Notes under the pieces: generated by a model
Seen by the model: the letters and a program-made list of their open reading frames with translations, nothing else
Database searches by the model: none
What the model was told of the DNA's origin: nothing
Part shown: piece by piece, positions 56,897 through 64,000 of the stretch
How the letters are laid out: each line of letters starts with the position of its first letter
How positions within the stretch are numbered: position 1 is the first letter of the stretch
Program-made: the position numbers and the translations under genes
Assembly: GCF_030272615.1 (NCBI RefSeq)
Contig: NC_081414.1
Location: 2,979,501-3,043,500 of the forward strand
Reading direction: 5' to 3'
Origin: Cryptomeria japonica
Lineage: Eukaryota > Streptophyta > Pinopsida > Cupressales > Cupressaceae
Length of the DNA stretch: 64,000 nucleotides

Positions 56897-58147
56897 TGTA
56901 AAGCGGAAAAAATGAACCCTAGTTGTTCTCCCCTCCCCAACTCCAAGGAGAGAGAAGGGAGAGTCACTAGGGTTGATGGTTTTCACTTGGGAGAGACTTT
57001 ACATTCAAAAGAGGGGTTGAAACCCACAAGCTCCAATCCCACGCAATGCAAGATTGGATTCTAAATGAGTTTCAAGGGTTGTGACATCAAGGATACCCTC
57101 TTTTGTAAAGAAATGTAGATAGCAAGATTGAACTAGGAATGCATGTAAAGTAGGAAAGATTCGCTTATAAACAGAGATAGGGATATGAGATGAAGTTGCG
57201 GACCTGGAATTAGCAGTAAAATGTCGAGACGGTGTTGTTCTGCAAATTTGAGCGAAAGTTGACGGGACGATGGCGCCCAGCGTGCACACGGTCCTCCGAA
57301 AAATCTGCGAAACGAAGGGGGATCTATTCATCTCTACACAAGGATTCCAGATCTTCAATTACAGCCACGTACCTGCAACCTACACACAAAAAAGATAGGA
57401 TGATTGGGGGGTTAGGGATGAGGGGTTTGCCTTTAGGTCAAACCCCGGTTTTTGGAATTAACCAAGAAATGAGAATGCTGTAAATGTAAATGTTTGTAAT
57501 GTAAACAAGTACTGATACCTTGTTGTAAGAATGTTTGTATTCTTACATGTGAAGGTGTAATGTATGTAGTATGTAATGTGTTGTAAGTGATCTCCTCTTC
57601 AATGGTTGAATCCTTGTCTTGAATGCAACACTTAGCCTTGAATGGAGACTTAGAATGCTCAATTGCTTGAAGGAATGCTTGAATGCTTGAATGCTTGAAT
57701 GTTTGAATATCGTTTCCACCTTTTTTCCATCTACCAAAATGGGAGAGGAAATGTAGTTTATATACTTGTCAATTAGGGCTGATAGACTGATTTTTCCGAC
57801 CTTAGGCCGACTTGGGAAGATTATTTTCCAATTTGCAAACATAAAGACCCGAGACCCAAAAGAGACCGGGCCCAAAAATAGGGCCAGGGACCAGGGCGTT
57901 GGGCGCCATGGTCTTGGGGGACCAAGGCACTGGGCGCCCTAGTCCTGAAGGACCAGGGCACTGGGTGCCATGGTCCCACCTCCCGGGACAACAGGGTGCA
58001 AGGAGGATCAGGCCAGGGTGCTGAGAAATGTAGTTTTTGGTGTCATGAACAAGTTTCGGGGTCTCCATTCAGGTTCCGTGTTGCATCGCCATCGTGAAGA
58101 CCCAAATGCAATCGAAATTGCAAGTGTCACAATTTTAGGATGCTACA
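56897..58147 (-). repeat. Solo LTR inside Gypsy-2
   Basis: The 1,251-bp unit runs TGTAAAGCGG to GGATGCTACA, with CTAGT duplications. On the minus strand it starts TGTAGCATCC, with a TATA-like TATATAAAC near 57757-57765. Between about 57885 and 57990 three units of about 31 bp carry GGACCAGGGC and GGGCGCCATGGTC. The host frame continues on both sides once the insert and one duplication are removed, apart from one stop. Frames inside it (57005-57358, 57232-57483, 57802-58068) are not supported as genes. Confidence 0.9.
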
Positions 58148-59230
58148 CTAGTCTAAAGTTGGTTTTCCTTCTTGCCCCCAATTAATCAAATGTGAGTGTA
58201 TAAGGGGTAAGGCATTGTTTCCTTCTATTGTAAAAGATCCTGAAAACATACATATCTGGTTATTTGGATGATTTGATATATCTTTATCATCAATGGGTGA
58301 TTGATTCTCATCTGTCGTGTCTATTGCTTGTGCACTGACATCATGATTAGATAGGAATTCATAGTCGTGATAATCTATCACACTTTCTATGTATATTTCA
58401 CTTTCTGAGGTTGTATCACTTATCTCCTCTTGTTCTTGTAACTGAGTTTGTTGTAGATTTGTGAACCTCCTTTGTGTGGTGGATACCCTTTTTAAGCCTG
58501 GTATAAGTCGTTGTAGTCTTTCTTCATCTGACTCGTTTGGATGAGCTTGAGTTGTTTCCCTTGGCAAAAGTATTGACAACAACCAAGGATTAGGCTCATT
58601 TATTGGTGCTAAGCCTATGCCTATTACCATATTTTCTTGTGCAGATATTTTACATACTACATTGCTAGGTGATTCTGTGTTAGGTTCTTGTATAAGCTGT
58701 CTCATATCTTCACCATCTAATTTCATACTAGGAGATGTTGGTTCCCTCTTTCTTCTCTAAGATGAAGAGGGAAATACTTGCGTTGATAACTAATTCTAAG
58801 GTATGTACTCTGATGGTAGCCTAGGTTTGTTCAATATATTTAGTGTACGTTGTCTTGCCTCTTTTATCTTTGGTGTATGTTTATATCCTAATCCTTGATT
58901 CTTTGGGTTTTCATTCGGTAAAATAGGTTTTAATCTTCCTTTCTTCTGGAGTCCTAAGGCTATGGTACCATCATACCCATGTTTTTGTAGCATCTTGAAG
59001 TCATTGCCATATTGACCTAAAGGTAACTTGGGTATTGTCGTGTCATCTTCTTCTTTGTATATCCAGTGATTGACATATTCATTTAGAGATTCTTCTTGTA
59101 AGTCTCCCCATCTCATGAAAGAGCATGAGTTCGAGTACTTTACTATCTCTTTTCCTTTATCTTGTTTCATCACTGTGTTTTGAGGCTTCCCAAAAGACCT
59201 AGGAGAAAGAGATAATTGTCTACCATTCAA
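58148..59230 (-). pseudogene. Gypsy-2 G-patch-like region
   Basis: Open frames 58796-59230 and 58148-58726. The first reads MLQKHGYDGTIALGLQKKGR, then NQGLGYKHTPK, a glycine-spaced segment like a G-patch, at the same place as in Gypsy-1. The second is acidic (DTTSESEIYIES) and ends at the solo LTR border. Several short breaks lie at 58727-58795. Confidence 0.6.
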
Positions 59231-59827
59231 GGTACTTGAAATGGAGTATTCCCCACAACCAACATCTTTAATCTATAAAGAAGATGTGGTAGGTTTATTT
59301 TTATGTATTTATGTGATCGTCAATGACTCCATTTGTGTAGTGAGTGGTGCTGCTTGATTAATGGGTATCTGGTTATCTACACTTGCCTTTAAGTGGTTAC
59401 AGTGTTGAAAGGGATTTGGATCACCCTTTATGATGATTTCAATCCCATTGTATGTAAATTTAACACATTGGTGGAATGTTTAAGGTATGACATGCATGGC
59501 ATGAATCCATGGGTGGCCTAATAGCATGTTATACCCTAGTTCTATGTCCAACACTTGAAAGATAATCTCTATTGTGATATGTCCTATTTGCACTGGCAGT
59601 GCAACTACACCTTTTGAAGGGCGCTCTTCATCATCATATGCTTTGATGTATATTCTCTTTGAAGGATCAATATGAAGCTCAAAATAACATAATGCCTTGA
59701 CTAGCTTTAGTGTACAAATGTTAAGACCAACTCCTCCGTCTATAAGTACTCTTCTAACTTTTTTCTTATGTATGCAAGATTCTAGATGTAGCGGATCATT
59801 ATGGATAAGTCTATCACTAGGAGTATC
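59231..59827 (-). pseudogene. Gypsy-2 aspartic protease
   Basis: The minus strand near 59720-59750 reads VLIDGGVGLNICTLKLV, the DGG-type active site of this family (compare IDGGSGLNL in Gypsy-1). Near 59510-59550 it reads MLLGHPWIHAMHVIPKT, the C-terminal protease motif. Some stops are present. Confidence 0.75.
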
Positions 59828-60238
59828 TCATTCTATGAAAGCAATACGAGTACCATCAACTAAATTCCCCACCATGGATTGGAAAGCATTTTCATCTATA
59901 TCTCTGTCAACTATTGAATCCTGAAGTGCTTTATCTAGGATAGCTTTGTGTTTTGGTGATATACGCAATAGTTCAAAGAGTGATATCTGAGCTGGGATTT
60001 TCTTCACTTCCTCAATCGCATTATAGTTCCCGACTATTGGTGATGGGTTGGATGGTACTCCTTGTAAGGTTACTTTTGATCTACATGTAACTACTGCACA
60101 ATCTCTATCTCTTAGATTTATTATGATCATAGCAACTGTATTATCTCTTGTGAGGGACATGTCTACAATATATGTTATGTTATCAAGGTTTATTTCATAT
60201 CCCATCCTATAGTCATTATGTGCAAGTCTAATATCCAT
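59828..60238 (-). pseudogene. Gypsy-2 segment upstream of the protease
   Basis: 136-codon frame with AQISLFELLRISPKHKAILD, then KALQDSIVDRD. Gypsy-1 has a similar stretch at 3030-3130. It is a conserved spacer between Gag and protease in this family; role unknown to me. Confidence 0.6.
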
Positions 60239-60348
60239 GATTTGTGTTATAATTTCATCTTCAAACCTTCTCGAATAAAACGGTTCTTCCTGCCCCTAGT
60301 CCATAAGATAAAGATTCTTGTCTTCATCATATTTTGGTGCTTCTGACA

Positions 60349-61035
60349 TCATGCAAACTTGGTTATCGTAGTTATCAGCCTATTGGCATTGATCATCATC
60401 ATCAAGTTCTTCTTGTGAATCAACATTACTACATCTCTTGAGCTAATAACATGAATAGTATAGCCATATGAGACTTTTGTGTAGTTGGCAGTGTTGTCTT
60501 GTGTTCCTAATGTTGATTCCTTCCCTTTATCATGTTTGACAAAAGGATCTTTAAAGATGGTGTGATTTGTGTTCGCTAAAGTTTTTCTAGTATCAGTTGA
60601 GATGTCACCTTGATCTATCAGGTCCTGGATTAAGTTTTTCAATTTATAGTCACTTGCAGTATTATGACCTTTTGTAAGATGATAGTCACATAAGTTGTTA
60701 TCATTCCACCATGTAGGTTTGAAAGGACCTGGTTTATATACTCTAACCTCTGGCAAAGTGATCATATTTGTCTGTATTAACTTCTTTAATGTTGATTCAA
60801 TAGGCTCCCTTAAAGGTGTGTAGCTCTTTTTTGGAGCATTTACCCCTGGGAATTTTGTGTTTGTAGTTTGCCCAGCATTTGCGTTTGTCGACACTGTGTT
60901 ATTCTCTGTATGTGGACTAAATGATTGACTTGGTCCTTGTAAAGATACAATCGATTGAGCTCTTTTTACTATACGGGCATCTACAACACCATCATTGGTC
61001 ACATTTGTTTCTTGACCAAAACTTGGATTTATCAT
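60349..61035 (-). pseudogene. Gypsy-2 gag C-terminal tail
   Basis: 228-codon frame. It contains KKSYTPLREPIESTLKKLIQ, KPTWWNDNNLCDYHLTKGHN, then KLKNLIQDLIDQG. The C-x2-H-x4-H motif lacks the final Cys (TASDYKLK), unlike Gypsy-1. Family role: nucleocapsid-like part of Gag. Confidence 0.7.
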
Positions 61036-61467
61036 TGTTGTTGTTATTCCTATACATTATGATACCTTGTTATACTAGTCCTTTCTCGCACTTCAATGCT
61101 TTTTTCAATGATTTTTTAAAATGTGGTCAAATATTGCATTTGTATTGGGTACTTAATTTTAGGGATTAGGTTTTCTATAAAAATGTCAACTTGCTCAGTT
61201 TCGAGAATAATAGTCTTGCATCTTATGTAGAGATATCTCCATCTTTGTATGAAAGACGCAAATGTTTCTATTTGATATTGTTTCGTGACACATAAGTCCA
61301 TGAATGTAACTGGGTTTTCAATGTTATGCAAGAAGTTAGCAATGAAATGTTCAACTAATTCACCCCAGATGTGATCGTTGGTGGGAGATGTGAAAACCAC
61401 TCCAGGGCCTAACCTTTGAGACTTTTTGGGAACAATCTCATTAGGTATGTATCTTCAGTTGCAACCT
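61036..61467 (-). pseudogene. Gypsy-2 gag capsid
   Basis: Open piece 61116-61400 reads TNDHIWGELVEHFIANFLHN, DLCVTKQYQIETFASFIQRW, then FIENLIPKIKYPIQMQYL. This is the Retrotrans_gag-type capsid core of plant gypsy elements. Confidence 0.75.
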
Positions 61468-62384
61468 CTATACATACAGTGAAAAGTTTTTTGATGTGAT
61501 CTCTAGGATCACCTTTCCCTCGGTATCTATTAAATTTTTATGTTTCAAAATGTGGTGGAAAAGGCAGCATGTATATTGCATGATCAAAAGGATAAGGATG
61601 TAAGTCTGCATTGTATAGCTCTTTTTGTCGTTACTAGTTTGTATAGTTGTCATTTGTTGTTGCAGATTCTGTACTTGTTGAGTGAAAATATCCATTTGAG
61701 TCAATGGTACACTTTGCATGTGTATATTTCCCACAAAAGGATTCATGGTAGTATAACTAGGAGGTTGTTGAAAGGTACCATAACTATAATTCTGCGTGTT
61801 AAGGGTTCCGCTAGGTACTGTGAAATAAGTGAATTGTGAACCCATATTTGATTGGGTTGTACTCATTGTATTAGAGGAACCTGGTTTTATATTCTGATGA
61901 CTGTATGTAGAACCTATGGAATACAAAACCGGAGGTTGAGTCTTAGAAACATGTGAAACTTGTGTTTGAATTGGTGTTGAAAACTTGACATTACTAGTGT
62001 AGTTTGAGAGACTATGATAGCCTGCGTTTGTGCGCTCATGTTCATTTTTGAGGATAATGCACTTGCTTGAGAACTTGCATTTGACACCACATTTGTTTGT
62101 GTAGATGATGTTGATGCATTTTGGGAGAAACTTGAGGTCATATCTTGTGTTTGTGTTACATTTGGTATTTGACTACTATTTGGACCTAAAGTAGTTCCTG
62201 ATGGTAAGATCGTTGTGACATCAAAATATTTAGGTATCTTGGCACCATTTTGTAGTAACGAGAGATATCTATCCCTATCATTGTGTATAAGAGTGTTTCG
62301 AATCATAAGGACATGTGGGTCTTGTTGAGCTGACTAAATTTCCTCATGTGTTAAGTTTTGTTGTAGCTCGTGTATTGTCGACAT
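61468..62384 (-). pseudogene. Gypsy-2 gag N-terminal region
   Basis: ATG at 62384 starts MSTIHELQQNLTHEEI. A stop follows, then QQDPHVLMIRNTLI and LLQNGAKIPKYFDV, similar to Gypsy-1 gag. The rest is S/T/Q/N-rich (61914-62306 and 61468-61926), probably disordered, with a frameshift near 61920. Confidence 0.6.
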
Positions 62385-62826
62385 GACATAAAGATTTGAT
62401 CGTTGAGAATTTTGACTACTTGATATGTCCATGTTCCAAGTACGTTAACTGACGGGTCGTTGGTTGGGTCCATTTTACTCTTTGCCTTTTGTCACCTTGT
62501 GATGGGCATTTAATAATTCTATATGAGGACGCTTTAGAACTGGTGCAGTCACTGACAAGGAGAAACCTCAAAGAAATCTGTCCTAACCAATCAACTAGAG
62601 TAAATATAATGGAAACACAGAGATATGATGGAGGCAATGCAGAATGGATAGAATTATATCATGAAACTTGAATACAATCAACCGGTAATCATCCGAGTTA
62701 CATAAATCGACACATAGGCCTAAAAGAACATACATAATAGGTTGTAGCCAGGACCTTGAATCAAAGGATCTATCTTCTAAGTTCTATCTTCTATGATCTA
62801 CTACTTTCTAATTCTCAATTACAATC
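62385..62826. other. Gypsy-2 leader side, no gene seen
   Basis: About 440 bp between the gag ATG and the microsatellite. Short overlapping frames only. I could not identify the 5' LTR or primer site. Confidence 0.4.
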
Positions 62827-63241
<415 letters not shown>

Positions 63242-64000
63242 TGTTGGCAATTTAGCATTATAACAGACAATGAAGGATTGTTGACATTTCAATAAAGGAT
63301 ATTGAGAAGGTTGCTGATGATTATGGATATAACTGATTAAGGATGTTTACTATCTTGATATTATTATTTTGTCATTGATGTCAAGAAATTGATTTTCTAA
63401 TTCAGTATGATGTTGCCATATCTTGAGAAATATGATTTGAAGAGTATAAAGATGTTGGTAAAAGACACAAGAAAGAATATGATGAATAAGGGGATGAATA
63501 AGGTATTCAATGGGCAACTATTACCGAGTCAGACAATGATGAGATCATGATGTTTAGATTGTTTTAACATCATACATATGTTATAAATTGTAAGGTTAAT
63601 ATTTTACTATCTTATCAAGCAAAGAACCTAGTCGGTAAACCCTAAGGTTATCACTATTGGTTAATGAAGGCGGAATTTCTACCGAGTGAAGTTTAGTATT
63701 TACCGAGTTGTAACCAAGCTATAACAGAATGCATTAAATATTTACATGCGTTATTTAATAAAGGAAGCTGATGAGCTGGAGTTGCTTAAATGATTGGTAA
63801 GCCGTGCATGAAGTTTGTTAATGAATCTATGGCAAAGGAAAGTCGGTAGGAAGATCTACAGTGCAGATTGAACCGCAATACCCTAGCACAAGTTCCAAGA
63901 AATGTATGCAAGTTCCAAGGTAGGGTAAAACATTTTCAGATCGAAAGATGCATTGAACCTGGTCAAGTTTGAAGATCTGATGGCTATGATTGATCATGAG
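63242..64000 (+). repeat. Probable copia-type LTR start, cut by the window edge
   Basis: Begins TGTTGGCAATTTAG and continues AT-rich with phrases such as TTGTCATTGATGTCAAG and ACCGAGT, the style of the copia LTRs here. No partner repeat or terminus is in the window, so this is tentative. Confidence 0.35.

Larger units (their letters stand above)
50945..62384 (-). mobile_element. Gypsy-2: Tat-like Ty3/gypsy internal region
   Basis: Minus-strand order from 62384: gag, zinc-knuckle tail, protease, G-patch-like segment, RT, RNase H, archaeal-type RNase H, integrase, then 2.4 kb without genes before the polypurine tract and 3' LTR. A second RNase H domain after the first is characteristic of Tat-lineage plant gypsy elements. 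A solo LTR interrupts it at 56897-58147. Stops and catalytic changes inactivate it. Confidence 0.85.

Noticed and set aside
57232-57483. 83-codon plus-strand frame and neighbours within the solo LTR
   Set aside because: They lie wholly inside an LTR with no retained domain.

Overview
The window is repeat DNA from a plant nuclear genome, and I found no host gene I would defend. The mix is Ty1/copia and Ty3/gypsy LTR retrotransposons, a chromodomain chromovirus, gypsy elements with two RNase H domains (Tat-like) and a LINE-like remnant, all decayed and nested. The size and AT-richness of the LTRs and their style suggest a conifer or other gymnosperm. That is inference from general appearance only.

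Layout. 1-5894: internal part of a minus-strand Tat-like gypsy element (Gypsy-1; RNase H, RT, protease, gag), cut by the window edge. 5895-13931: a complete minus-strand LTR element (LTR-B) with target duplication CTTTT. It has a copia-type primer site but no reverse transcriptase or integrase. It carries a zinc-knuckle ORF1 and an unrecognised ORF2 of about 1,110 codons. 14500-15167 and 19737-20993: LINE-like debris split by a plus-strand chromovirus (15168-19731) that contains a 311-bp piece of foreign retroelement DNA. 20994-23007: an older LTR with adjoining internal sequence, into which a complete minus-strand copia element (Copia-D, 23013-29679, duplication AGATG) inserted.

31754-50944 is a rearranged cluster of TGTAGAC-type gypsy LTRs and non-coding internal regions. 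It includes inversions, a 506-bp inverted repeat, a solo LTR (36180-36964, duplication CCAAT), a tandemly duplicated LTR split by a plus-strand copia element (Copia-G, 42078-46686, duplication CAAAG), and three arrays of a degenerate GCGCTA motif. 49982 to about 62400: a second minus-strand Tat-like element (Gypsy-2) with 3' LTR, long 3' region, integrase, archaeal-type RNase H, RNase H, RT, G-patch-like segment, protease and gag. It is interrupted by a solo LTR (56897-58147, duplication CTAGT). The right end holds a TA microsatellite (62827-63003) and probably the start of another LTR (63242 onward).

All pol and gag genes carry stops, frameshifts or lost catalytic residues. Many breaks can be read as C-to-T or G-to-A changes, as expected of methylated, silenced repeats. 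The items most worth a second look are LTR-B ORF2, a hairpin beside the polypurine tract that shows a compensatory change between two elements, the GCGCTA arrays, the chimeric chromovirus and the long inverted repeat.
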